DNA of 64,000 nucleotides from Lutibacter oricola (GTDB lineage: Bacteria; Bacteroidota; Bacteroidia; Flavobacteriales; Flavobacteriaceae): contig NZ_FNNJ01000005.1 in the NCBI RefSeq assembly GCF_900106565.1, positions 124,001 through 188,000 on the forward strand, read 5' to 3'. A program made the translations under genes and the position numbers. The notes under the pieces were generated by a model that ran no database searches, was not told the DNA's origin, and saw only the letters and a list, made by a program, of their open reading frames with translations. Shown in pieces: positions 1-11,100 of this stretch (the first letter of the stretch is position 1; every line of letters begins with the position of its first letter).

Positions 1-1216
1 GATTAAATGTACTTAATAAGTTTAAACCTGATTCTTGATAAGAATATTGATATAAAACTCCATCTCCTATCATTAATAAATTTGAAGCTAACGGAATTAC
101 ATCGTACGTATTGATGTTTTCAAAATGATTCAACAGTTTTAAATCTTGAACATTACTCTTATCATATACTTTTAAACCAGAATCACCATCGCAAATAAAA
201 ACTTTTTCATCTTTAACACCTAAACCGTAAGGACTATCCATTAAATAGGATTTTTCTAATACCGGATTTTTTAAATCTTCAATATTTACAATTTGTAAAC
301 TGCTATCAAAAGCACCACATAAATTACCCGCTCTTAAAGTAATATAAGCATATTTATCATCTACCACTACAGGATCGCAGGCAGTACCGTGTTGAAATTC
401 AGAAATAAAAGTTGGTGTACTTGGGTTCGAAATATTGTAGATATACATTCCAGACATGCTACCTATAAATAAATGATCGTCTTTATTAAAAATAGTTTCA
501 ATGTCAAATCCCGCATGAACACTTTCTAACTTTTTAGGTTCATCTAAATTTTGAATACCAAACACATTTATATTGTGACTATCTACAACATATAAATAAT
601 CTTCAACAATTTTAAATCGAGCCAATGACCCACCAGTTCCAACATTAGAAGCTTCTGCTGTTGCAAAAACCATATCATCGATATAATAACTGGTTTCGTT
701 TTTTAACCTTTTCTCTTTTGTAATTACCCAATCTACCGGCAAACTTTCTTGAGTATTAAATGAAGACCAATCTACATCATCTGCTCCTTCAGGAATATTG
801 TAGTAATAATAAAATACATCTTTTAAAATATTTACCTGTTTAATATTGTCAATATTCGAAATATCAAACACAACTAAATCAACCAAACTATTTGCATACA
901 ATTTATTGTCTTTTACAGAAATATCTACATTACCAGGAATATTTAAAAACCCAATCTTTTTAGGATTTTCTGGATTTCTATTATCTATAATATGCACACC
1001 TTTATTTGCATCATTTACAAAAACATAATAATTATAGGTGTAAATTTTACCAGACTCTTCAATTTCTCTTGGAGGTAACAAATTGAATGAAGCTCTAATT
1101 TCACTCAAATCCATTAAAACAGGAGTAGCTAAGTTATAATATTCATATTCTTCATTTTCATCACAAGAAACCAGCACCAAAAAATAGAACACAACTAAAA
1201 AGTAAAGCTTTTTCAT
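1..1216 (-). CDS. LVIVD-repeat surface lipoprotein (3' end outside window)
   Basis: The reading frame is open from an ATG at 1216 on the minus strand to the window edge, giving about 405 residues with no stop. It begins with a lipoprotein signal peptide (MKKLYFLVVF, then LVLVSC with the lipidated Cys18) and an acidic DENEE stretch, typical of exported Bacteroidota lipoproteins. The body has repeated blocks of about 45 residues of the pattern GVHIIDNRNPENPKKIG, LVVFDISN and LQIVNIEDLKNP, the signature of LVIVD repeats, which resemble beta-propeller blades. It probably sits on the outer membrane or cell surface; ligand and role are unknown. It is divergent from miaB. The family call is good; function is not inferable. 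Confidence 0.8.
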   Translation of the reverse strand, partial: MKKLYFLVVFYFLVLVSCDENEEYEYYNLATPVLMDLSEIRASFNLLPPREIEESGKIYTYNYYVFVNDANKGVHIIDNRNPENPKKIGFLNIPGNVDISVKDNKLYANSLVDLVVFDISNIDNIKQVNILKDVFYYYYNIPEGADDVDWSSFNTQESLPVDWVITKEKRLKNETSYYIDDMVFATAEASNVGTGGSLARFKIVEDYLYVVDSHNINVFGIQNLDEPKKLESVHAGFDIETIFNKDDHLFIGSMSGMYIYNISNPSTPTFISEFQHGTACDPVVVDDKYAYITLRAGNLCGAFDSSLQIVNIEDLKNPVLEKSYLMDSPYGLGVKDEKVFICDGDSGLKVYDKSNVQDLKLLNHFENINTYDVIPLASNLLMIGDGVLYQYSYQESGLNLLSTFN

Positions 1217-1338
1217 AATATTATTTTAAATTAAAATACATAAAGGCTTAAAAATACGCATTTTATTTAATCTACTTGCTTTAAATTCTGATCTTGTTAA
1301 AATTCTGCCAATATGTCATATTTATCATTTTTTGGTTA

Positions 1339-1346
1339 TATCTTTG
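1339..1346 (+). promoter_or_regulatory. -7 promoter element of miaB
   Basis: TATCTTTG matches the Bacteroidota -7 consensus TAnnTTTG, 18 bases before the ATG at 1364. It lies inside the longer open frame that begins at 1313, which is why the later ATG is taken as the real start. No good -33 TTG is seen at the usual distance. Confidence 0.55.
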
Positions 1347-1363
1347 CAATCCAACAAAATAAT

Positions 1364-2797
1364 ATGGGTAACGAAAAAGTTATAATAGAAAAAAATCAAG
1401 GTCAAGCATTATTAACCGAGAAAAAAGAAGGCAACGCAAAAAAGGTTTACCTTGAAAGTTATGGTTGCTCAATGAATTTAAATGATAGTGAGATTGTTGC
1501 TTCAATTCTTTCTGAAGAAGGCTACAACACTACACATTTAATGGAGGAAGCTGATTTGGTATTAGTTAATACCTGCTCTATTAGAGAAAAGGCAGAACAA
1601 ACTGTTAGAAAACGTTTAGAAAAATATAACGCTGTAAAAAGAATTAATCCAACTATGAAAGTTGGAGTTTTAGGTTGTATGGCCGAACGTTTAAAAGCTA
1701 AGTTTTTAGAAGAAGAAAAAATTGTTGATTTAGTTGTTGGGCCAGATGCTTATAGAGATTTACCTAACCTTTTAGCAGAAGTTGATTCTGGTAGAGATGC
1801 TGTTAATGTTATTCTTTCCAAAGAAGAAACCTACGGAGATGTATCACCTGTTAGACTTAACAGTAACGGTGTATCTGCTTTTGTATCCATAACTCGTGGT
1901 TGCGATAATATGTGTACATTTTGCGTTGTGCCATTTACAAGAGGACGAGAACGAAGTAGAGATCCAAAGAGCATTATTGAAGAAATTAGAGATTTAGTAA
2001 ATAAAAACTATAAAGAAATTACGCTTTTAGGTCAAAATGTAGATAGTTACCTATGGTATGGTGGTGGATTAAAAAAAGACTTTAAAAATGCTTCTGAAAT
2101 TGCCAAAGCAACCGCTGTTGATTTTGCTCAGCTTTTAGACATGTCTGCAAAGGAATTTCCAAATACTCGTTTCCGTTTTTCTACATCTAACCCTCAAGAT
2201 ATGAGTGTTGATGTTATACATGTAATGGCTAAACACAAAAACATATGTAAATACTTACACTTGCCAGTACAATCTGGTAGCACTAGTGTTTTAAAAAGAA
2301 TGAATAGACAGCACACCAGAGAAGAGTACATTGAATTAATTGATACTGTAAGAGAATTAATTCCTGAATGTTCTATTTCTCAAGATATGATTGCTGGTTT
2401 TTGTGGAGAAACAGAAGAAGAACATCAAGAAACTTTAAGTTTATTAGAATACGTAAAATACGATTTTGGTTTTATGTATGCATATTCTGAAAGACCTGGA
2501 ACACCTGCCGAAAAACGTATGGAAGACGATGTTCCTTTAGCTACTAAAAAAAGAAGATTAGCCGAAATAATTGAATTGCAAAGAAAACACGGCCATTCAA
2601 AAATTAAACAATTTGTTGGTCAAACTGTAGAAGTACTTATTGAAGGATCTTCAAAAAAATCTGATGCACATTGGAAAGGTAGAAATACGCAAAATGCAAC
2701 TGTTATATTTCCAAAAGGAGATGAAAAAGTTGGAGATTTTGTAAATATCTATATTGAAGATTGCACCTCTGCTACACTATTAGGAAAAAGAAAATAA
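1364..2797 (+). CDS. miaB: tRNA-2-methylthio-N6-isopentenyladenosine methylthiotransferase MiaB
   Basis: This radical-SAM enzyme adds a methylthio group to i6A37 of tRNAs. The 477-residue product has the three domains of the family: an N-terminal UPF0004 domain with its three cluster cysteines (in YGCSMN, NTCSIRE and LGCMAER), a radical-SAM core with CxxxCxxC (RGCDNMCTFCVVPF), and a C-terminal TRAM domain (FVGQTVEVLIEG onward). The start is the ATG at 1364: the frame continues upstream to 1313, but that part overlaps a -7 element and lacks family homology. The next gene starts 6 bases after the stop, so miaB probably leads an operon through secG. Confidence 0.95.
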   Translation: MGNEKVIIEKNQGQALLTEKKEGNAKKVYLESYGCSMNLNDSEIVASILSEEGYNTTHLMEEADLVLVNTCSIREKAEQTVRKRLEKYNAVKRINPTMKVGVLGCMAERLKAKFLEEEKIVDLVVGPDAYRDLPNLLAEVDSGRDAVNVILSKEETYGDVSPVRLNSNGVSAFVSITRGCDNMCTFCVVPFTRGRERSRDPKSIIEEIRDLVNKNYKEITLLGQNVDSYLWYGGGLKKDFKNASEIAKATAVDFAQLLDMSAKEFPNTRFRFSTSNPQDMSVDVIHVMAKHKNICKYLHLPVQSGSTSVLKRMNRQHTREEYIELIDTVRELIPECSISQDMIAGFCGETEEEHQETLSLLEYVKYDFGFMYAYSERPGTPAEKRMEDDVPLATKKRRLAEIIELQRKHGHSKIKQFVGQTVEVLIEGSSKKSDAHWKGRNTQNATVIFPKGDEKVGDFVNIYIEDCTSATLLGKRK

Positions 2798-2803
2798 AAT
2801 ACT

Positions 2804-4042
2804 ATGGAATCACTTCAGGTTATAAAACAACGTTTTGGAATTATTGGTAATGATGTACATCTTAATTTAGCGCTTGAAAAAGCAATTAGGGTTGCTCCAA
2901 CTGATATTTCGGTGTTGGTAACTGGAGAAAGTGGAGTTGGAAAAGAAAATATTCCGAAAATAATACACAATTTATCGCACCGTAAACATGCAAAATATAT
3001 TGCTGTAAACTGTGGTGCTATTCCAGAAGGAACTATAGATAGTGAACTTTTTGGGCACGAAAAAGGTGCATTTACAGGAGCAACTTCAACAAGAAAAGGT
3101 TATTTTGAAGTAGCTGATGGAGGAACTATTTTTTTAGATGAAGTTGGAGAATTGCCACTTACAACCCAAGTTCGTTTACTTAGAGTTCTAGAAAATGGTG
3201 AGTTTATTAAAGTTGGATCATCGCAAGTTCAAAAAACAAATGTTAGAATTGTTGCCGCTACCAATTTAAATATGCCACAAGCAATTAGTAAAGGTAAATT
3301 TCGAGAAGATTTATTTTATCGATTAAGCACAATAGATATTCAATTACCTCCTTTAAGAGATAGAGCTGGAGATATTCATTTATTATTTAGAAAATTTGCT
3401 TCAGATTTTGCTCAAAAATACAGCATGCCAACTATTCGATTAACTGAAGAAGCTATTAAAGTTTTAATGAATTACAACTATCCTGGTAATATTAGACAGT
3501 TAAGAAACATTGCTGAACAAATTTCTGTAGTTGAAGAAGAACGCTTAATTACACCACAACGTTTAGTTAATTATTTACCAGGTAAAGGCTCAAACCTACC
3601 TTCGGTAATTGATCAACATAAATCGAATAGCGATTTTGCGAATGAACGAGAAATTATGTACAAAATTTTGTTCGATATGCGAAATGACATTAACGACCTA
3701 AAAAAATTAACGCTAGACTTAATGAAAAGCGAAGATACTGTTAAGGTTAAGGAAGAAAACAAACAATTAATTCAAAAGATATATAGCGAAGAAAAACCAA
3801 TTGAACCTCAATTTAATAATGAAGTTGAAGTAGTTAGGTATGACAACGATTTTAAAGAGCCAACCAATTACGAATACGCCGAAACTATAGATGAAGATGA
3901 AAACCTATCTATTCAAGAAAAAGAAATTGAGTTAATCAAAAAATCTTTAGAACGTAATAACAACAAACGAAAACTTGCAGCAAAAGAGCTTGGAATTTCA
4001 GAAAGAACACTATACCGTAAAATAAAACAGTACGATTTATAG
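2804..4042 (+). CDS. sigma54-interacting AAA+ transcriptional activator, no sensor domain
   Basis: 412 residues. The AAA+ domain starts almost at once: Walker A GESGVGKE at 41-48, the sigma54-contacting loop GAFTGA at 88-93, and Walker B GGTIFLDE at 106-113. A Fis-type helix-turn-helix closes the protein (RKLAAKELGISERTLYRKIK, about 390-409). Between them is an acidic, probably flexible linker of about 120 residues. There is no response-regulator, GAF or PAS domain, so activity must be controlled by level, partner protein or ligand. It lies 6 bases after miaB and about 30 before lptE, suggesting co-transcription with envelope genes. An intact GAFTGA implies the genome has RpoN; the targets are unknown. 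Confidence 0.9.
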   Translation: MESLQVIKQRFGIIGNDVHLNLALEKAIRVAPTDISVLVTGESGVGKENIPKIIHNLSHRKHAKYIAVNCGAIPEGTIDSELFGHEKGAFTGATSTRKGYFEVADGGTIFLDEVGELPLTTQVRLLRVLENGEFIKVGSSQVQKTNVRIVAATNLNMPQAISKGKFREDLFYRLSTIDIQLPPLRDRAGDIHLLFRKFASDFAQKYSMPTIRLTEEAIKVLMNYNYPGNIRQLRNIAEQISVVEEERLITPQRLVNYLPGKGSNLPSVIDQHKSNSDFANEREIMYKILFDMRNDINDLKKLTLDLMKSEDTVKVKEENKQLIQKIYSEEKPIEPQFNNEVEVVRYDNDFKEPTNYEYAETIDEDENLSIQEKEIELIKKSLERNNNKRKLAAKELGISERTLYRKIKQYDL

Positions 4043-4075
4043 TTTAATTACTAAATTTGGCTAATTCAAAAAAAA

Positions 4076-4582
4076 ATGAAAAAATTACACCTTATCATAT
4101 TTGCGGTTTTTATAGTATTTACACAAAGCTGTGGTATTTATTCTTTTACAGGAACAAATATTAGTCCTGATGTAAAAACAGTACAAATAGATTATTTTCC
4201 AAACAACGCTATTTTGGTTGAACCAGGCTTAAGCCAAGCTTTTACAACCGACTTTAGAGATTTATTTGATACACAAACTAATTTAACATCTGTTAGTTCT
4301 GGCGGCGATTTACAGTTTGAAGGGGAAATTACGGGGTATAAAATTAATCCTATGACAGCTACAGCAGATCAAACTGCTGCACAAAATAGGCTAACAATAA
4401 CTGTTAATGTACGTTTTTACAACAATAAAAATGAAGATGATAACTTTGAGAAATCATTTTCTCACTTTGTAGATTATGATGGAGACGTACAATTAGTAGG
4501 TAGTTTGTTAGATGATGCTTTTGAAGAAATTAACGAGCGTATTACACAAGATATTTTTAACGCATCTGTTGCAAAGTGGTAA
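4076..4582 (+). CDS. lptE: LPS-assembly lipoprotein LptE family
   Basis: A 168-residue lipoprotein (signal MKKLHLIIFAVFIVFTQSC, lipidated Cys19) followed by the typical Bacteroidota LptE opening GIYSFTGTNISPDVKTVQI. LptE plugs and assists LptD, which inserts lipopolysaccharide in the outer membrane. The middle region (GDLQFEGEITGYKINPMTATADQTAAQNR, shown in part) matches the family pattern of a beta-sandwich. Position between the activator and secG agrees with an envelope-biogenesis operon. lptD itself is not in the window. Confidence 0.85.
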   Translation: MKKLHLIIFAVFIVFTQSCGIYSFTGTNISPDVKTVQIDYFPNNAILVEPGLSQAFTTDFRDLFDTQTNLTSVSSGGDLQFEGEITGYKINPMTATADQTAAQNRLTITVNVRFYNNKNEDDNFEKSFSHFVDYDGDVQLVGSLLDDAFEEINERITQDIFNASVAKW

Positions 4583-4586
4583 TTAA

Positions 4587-5354
4587 ATGAATAGTACTGA
4601 ATTTACATATTTACTTGAAAATCCAGAAAAAATTGATGGTCTAAACACCTCAAAACTGGATACAGTACTAAATGAATTCCCATACTTTCAAGCTGCAAGA
4701 GCAATTCAATTAAAAGGTTTAAGTAATTCAAATAGCTTTAAATACAATCAATCATTAAAAAAAACAGCTGCTTTTACAATAGATCGTAAGGTTTTGTTTG
4801 AGTATATAACATCTCCAATATTTATTTCTAATTCTAAAAAAGTTGAAGAATTAGAAGATATTACTGTAATTGAACCTGAATTAGTTCAAAACTTTATAGA
4901 AAACAACAATAGTAATACTGAAGAGGAAAAGAACATTACAGCTACAGTTTTAGAAATTGGAAAACCTCTTGAATTTAAAAGTACTGAGCCTCATTCGTTT
5001 AACGAATGGATGCAATTGGCTTCAAAAAAACCAATAAAACGAAAAGAAAACAATAAAATTACTGAGGAGAACGACACAAATTCAACTGATAAATTTAACC
5101 TAATAGAAAAATTTATTGCGTCGAATCCTAAAATTAAACCAGTTGATAAAACCAAGCAAAACATAGACATTTCGCAAGAAAGTTCTAAAGAAAATGATCA
5201 CCTAATGACCGAAACATTAGCTAAAGTTTATTTAGAACAAAAAAAATATGATAGCGCTATAAAAGCTTATCGCATATTAAGTTTGAAATATCCAGAAAAA
5301 AGTGGTTTCTTTGCAGACCGAATTAAGGCAATAAAAAAAATACAAAATAAATAA
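4587..5354 (+). CDS. conserved flavobacterial protein with C-terminal TPR-like segment
   Basis: 255 residues, no signal peptide and no membrane segment. The N-terminus (NSTEFTYLLENPEKIDG, FPYFQAARAIQLKGL) is of a kind I associate with flavobacterial genes between lptE and secG, but no function is known to me. The last 45 residues (ETLAKVYLEQKKYDSAIKAYRILSLKYPEKSGFFADRI) look like a single tetratricopeptide unit, so a protein-protein contact role is possible. The middle is Lys/Glu/Asn-rich and probably disordered. It is 4 bases from both neighbours, so it is certainly co-transcribed with them. Confidence 0.75.
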   Translation: MNSTEFTYLLENPEKIDGLNTSKLDTVLNEFPYFQAARAIQLKGLSNSNSFKYNQSLKKTAAFTIDRKVLFEYITSPIFISNSKKVEELEDITVIEPELVQNFIENNNSNTEEEKNITATVLEIGKPLEFKSTEPHSFNEWMQLASKKPIKRKENNKITEENDTNSTDKFNLIEKFIASNPKIKPVDKTKQNIDISQESSKENDHLMTETLAKVYLEQKKYDSAIKAYRILSLKYPEKSGFFADRIKAIKKIQNK

Positions 5355-5357
5355 GTC

Positions 5358-5690
5358 ATGACATACAATGTTTTTTTAATCATAATTATGATAGTAGCGC
5401 TATTGTTAGTATTAATTATAATGGTTCAAAATCCTAAAGGAGGAGGATTATCTTCTTCATTTGGAGGTGGAGGTACTCAATCTCTTGGAGGTGGAGTTCA
5501 AAACACAACAAACTTTTTAGATAAAAGTACTTGGACATTATCAATTGTTTTATTAGCTCTAATTTTATTATCTAACTTTGCTGCACCAAGAGCAACAGCA
5601 AGCACTAGTTCTGAAGTAGAAAACACAATTGAGAATAGAGAAGTACAAGATGTACCTGCAACTACAACTGTTAAAGATACTGTACAGTAA
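5358..5690 (+). CDS. secG: protein translocase subunit SecG
   Basis: 110 residues with two membrane helices (about 4-22 and 56-75) flanking a glycine-rich cytosolic loop (NPKGGGLSSSFGGGG, TQSLGGG), the hallmark of SecG. It assists SecYEG by inverting or stabilising the channel during export. The acidic/Thr-rich C-terminal tail (SEVENTIENREVQDVPATTT) is usual in this phylum. It is the last gene of the miaB-secG run, followed by a strong terminator. Confidence 0.95.
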   Translation: MTYNVFLIIIMIVALLLVLIIMVQNPKGGGLSSSFGGGGTQSLGGGVQNTTNFLDKSTWTLSIVLLALILLSNFAAPRATASTSSEVENTIENREVQDVPATTTVKDTVQ

Positions 5691-5710
5691 TCTAAATTCA
5701 ACAACATATA

Positions 5711-5747
5711 AAAAATGCCAACGTGTCACACACATTGGCATTTTTTT
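5711..5747 (+). terminator. Rho-independent terminator after secG
   Basis: An 11-bp perfect stem (AAAAATGCCAA at 5711-5721 with TTGGCATTTTT at 5735-5745) closes a 13-base loop and is followed by a T run. Confidence 0.9.
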
Positions 5748-5770
5748 ATGTCTAAAAGTTACCTAAAAAG

Positions 5771-5778
5771 TATATTTG
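5771..5778 (+). promoter_or_regulatory. -7 promoter element of groES-groEL
   Basis: TATATTTG is a perfect TAnnTTTG. It implies a 5' leader of about 65 bases before groES. A short GTGC/GCAC inverted repeat follows at about 5788-5799, but no CIRCE element is present, so the heat-shock control mechanism is not visible. No -33 TTG is seen. Confidence 0.6.
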
Positions 5779-5847
5779 TCATATTTAGTGCATTGGCACA
5801 CTTTTAGTCTATTTAATATTCGAATAAATAATTTTAAAAAACATATA

Positions 5848-6126
5848 ATGAGCAACATAAACATTAAACCATTAGCAGATAGAGTATTAGTTGAACCTGC
5901 TCCTGCTGAAACTACAACAGCTTCAGGGTTAATTTTACCTGATTCAGCTAAAGAAAAACAACACAAAGGAACTGTTATTGCGGTTGGAAACGGAACAAAA
6001 GACGAACCAATGACTGTTAAAGTTGGTGATACTGTTTTATATGGAAAATACGCTGGAACTGAGCTTATTTTAGAAGGAACAGATTATTTAATTATGAGAG
6101 AAGCTGATATAATGGCAATTATTTAA
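5848..6126 (+). CDS. groS: co-chaperonin GroES
   Basis: 92 residues, the standard length. It caps the GroEL folding chamber. The sequence opens [15 protein letters not shown] and has the mobile loop region [20 protein letters not shown] (about 20-39) and the roof/terminal strands of the family. The frame runs open upstream to 5776, but that extension overlaps the promoter; the ATG at 5848 gives the family N-terminus. groEL follows after 102 bases with no terminator between. Confidence 0.96.
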   Translation: MSNINIKPLADRVLVEPAPAETTTASGLILPDSAKEKQHKGTVIAVGNGTKDEPMTVKVGDTVLYGKYAGTELILEGTDYLIMREADIMAII

Positions 6127-6198
6127 TTTACGGTTAACTAGTAAATAAATAAACTCTATAAATAACATAACAATTAACTTATAATAAGCTCTAAGTAA

Positions 6199-7866
<1,668 letters not shown>

Positions 7867-7885
7867 AAGATTTTCTTAAATATTT

Positions 7886-7919
7886 AAAAAAGCCGCTTTA
7901 ATTAAAGCGGCTTTTTTTT
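7886..7919 (+). terminator. Rho-independent terminator after groEL
   Basis: A palindrome AAGCCGCTTTAAT/ATTAAAGCGGCTT (about 7889-7912) flanked by A and T runs, 20 bases after the groEL stop. Confidence 0.93.
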
Positions 7920-8116
7920 GTATAAAATTTTCGATTTAATATTAAAAGACTGAATTTCAATAAGTTTTTATAACCAAACATTAATTTTTATTATTTGATT
8001 AAAAATTTGGCACTATATTTATAACGCTATAAAAAACGTTTTCCCTCTCGTTTAAACAATTTTCCCCTAATAAATTATTGTAACCATAATCGGTCCAACT
8101 AATTAATATGTATTAA

Positions 8117-11100
8117 ATGAAGCTAACCAAACTAATTCTTTTAGTAATATCAATTGCTGTTTTAAACACTGGAACTTCCCTCCTTTATTCAAAAAACAAT
8201 AATGCAATTAATAATATAGAATGCACACAAACAATTACAGGTAAAATTATAGATAAAGAAAATGGAACTCCCGTTTTAGACGCATTTGTATCCGTATTTC
8301 TTAACGAAGTAGAAATTAAAATAGCTAAAGCAAATATTAATGGTGAATATACTTTTGATTTAAAATGTAATGCTAGCTATAAAATAACTGTAAAATCTTC
8401 CAGACATTTTAACAATTCCAAAACTATAAAAACTTCTGGTATTGACAACAATACTTTAAATATAAATTTTGAATTAAACCCAACTTGTTTCCAATCAATT
8501 TCTGGTGTAATTACTAACGAATTGTCGAAAGAAAAAATTGAAGATGCAAACGTTACACTTCAGCTTGATGGAGAAGATATTGAAAGTGTTAAAACTAAGA
8601 GTGATGGAGCCTATTCATTCGCAATAAAATGTAATACCAATTATAATATTATAGTTAGTAAGGATAATTTTATAAAAGATTTTTATGGTTTTACTTCCAC
8701 AAAAAATAATAGCGACAGCAGTTCGCACAACTTTATTTTAGAACCAGAATGTATACAAACAATATCTGGAAACTTACTAAACAAAGTTACTAAAGAGCCA
8801 CTTAGTGGTGAAATTAAATTATACTTAAACAATATTGAAACTGAAACAATAAAAGTAAATAACAATGGTAAATACTCTTTAAAATTTCAATGTACTACCA
8901 ACTATAGAATTGTTGCTACAAAACCTAATTTTAAAGAAGATTCTTATTATTTTTTAACTGATTTTATTGAAAACAAACAACCAGACTATTACAATTTAAA
9001 AAAGGATTTGCTATTAGAACCAAACGAATGCTTTCAAGTGGTTTTTGGTAAAGTATTAAATAAAAACACCGAACAAATTATACCTAATTCAACAGTATCT
9101 TTACTTTATCAAGGACACGAAATAAAAACATTTCAAACAAATAATGACGCCTCATTCTTATTTAATATAAAATGTGGTTTAGCATATGAGTTAACTTCAT
9201 CTAATACTGAAATGAATGCTAGTAGCATTACATTTAAAGCTTCTAACAAAAAAAACGACAAACTTAATAAAGACATCTATTTAGAAGAAAAAGATTGCAA
9301 CCAAACTATTAACGGAATTGTTGTAAACCAAAACAGTAAAGAACCTATTTCTAACGCTACAATTACGTTGTTTGAAGGAACTTCAGAAAAAAATAAAATA
9401 ACTACGGATACTAATGGAACCTATAGTTTTAAAGTAAACTGTGAGACTAGCTATAAAATTACAACTAGTAATGCTGAATTTAACTCGAACGAAATTTCTT
9501 TTACTACCAATAAAAAAAGAGATAATGCTATTTCTAAAAATATTGAGTTAAAACCTCTTGATTGCAACCAAACTATTAGCGGAATTGTTGTAAACCAAAA
9601 CAGTAAAGAACCTATTTCTAATGCTACAATTACGTTGTTTGAAGGAACTTCAGAAAAAAATAAAATAACTACGGATACTAATGGAACCTATAGTTTTAAA
9701 GTAAACTGTGAGACTAGCTATAAAATTACAACTAGTAATGCTGAATTTAACTCGAACGAAATTTCTTTTACTACCAATAAAAAAAGAGATAATGCTATTT
9801 CTAAAAATATTGAGTTAAAACCTCTTGATTGCAACCAAACTATTAGCGGAATTGTTGTAAACCAAAACAGTAAAGAACCTATTTCTAATGCTACAATTAC
9901 GTTGTTTGAAGGAACTTCAGAAAAAAATAAAATAACTACGGATGCTAATGGAACCTATAGTTTTAAAGTAAACTGTGAGACTAGCTATAAAATTACAACT
10001 AGTAATGCTGAATTTAACTCGAACAAAATTTCTTTTACTACCAATAAAAAAAGAGATAATACTGTTTCTAAAAATATTGAGTTAAAACCTCTTGATTGTA
10101 ACCAAACTATTAGCGGAATTGTTGTAAACCAAAACAGTAAAAAACCTATTTCTAATGCTACAATTACATTGTTTGAAGGAATTTCAGAAAAAAATAAAAT
10201 AACTACGGATGCTAATGGAAAATTTAGTTTTACCGCTAGCTGCAACACCAAATATTCTATAAATGCAATTGCAGATAATTATACTCTTAACACGAAAGTT
10301 ATAACTACAAATACAGAAAGAGACCATAACAATTCAGTAAAAATTGAGTTATCTGAAAAAGAATGCAACCAAAAAGTGAGTGGTATTATTAGAGATAAAG
10401 AAAGTAAAAAACCTCTAGCAAACACAACTATTACACTGTATCAAAATAATCAAATAATTGCATCACAAACTGTTGGAAATGATGGTGTTTATCAATTTCC
10501 TTTGGAATGTTCATCTACCTACAAATTATCTGTATTTAAAAACAATAATTTAGAATCGTTTAGGCTTAAAACTGCACAACAACACAACAGAACGCTTACA
10601 CTTCATTTTGATATTGAAGCACCTGCTTGTATGCAATTTATTAATGGTTATGTTCTTGAAAACATTAGTAACAATCCAATTCCAAATGCAAAGGTTAGCT
10701 TATTAAATTATTCTAAGCAGATTAAAAATGTAATAACAGATTCTAACGGTGCATTTTATTTTCAAATTGACTGTAACACAACATACAGCATAATAGCAGA
10801 AAAGTTAAACTATACTAAAGCACAAAAAAACTTGGTTTCTACAAGTACAATATCCCACCCACACAAAATGGATTTAGTTATAGAACCAATTGTTAAAATT
10901 TCAGAAAAAAATGGAATACAATATATTGAAACAAACCCAATACTATTTGAACTAGATGAATATGAAATAACTAACGAAGTTAAAGCTGAATTAAATAAAA
11001 TTATTTTTAATATGAATCAAAACCCTGCTATAAAAATAGAAGTTAATTACCATACAGATAGTAGAGGACCAGATAAATACAATTTAGAATTAACTAAAAA

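Noticed and set aside
846..1028. 60-codon plus-strand frame
   Set aside because: It lies antisense inside the LVIVD lipoprotein gene, whose signal peptide and repeats make it clearly the real gene.
5780..5805. CIRCE/HrcA operator before groES
   Set aside because: Only a 4-bp GTGC/GCAC repeat is present; the 9-bp arms TTAGCACTC/GAGTGCTAA are absent.
8008..8023. TGGCAC-like sigma54 element before the OmpA-repeat gene
   Set aside because: The -24 half is good, but the -12 half reads TTAT instead of TTGC; the GC there is nearly essential.
9296..10363. CRISPR-like or transposon repeat
   Set aside because: The 267-bp units are contiguous, in frame and encode the same domain; there are no spacers or terminal inverted repeats.
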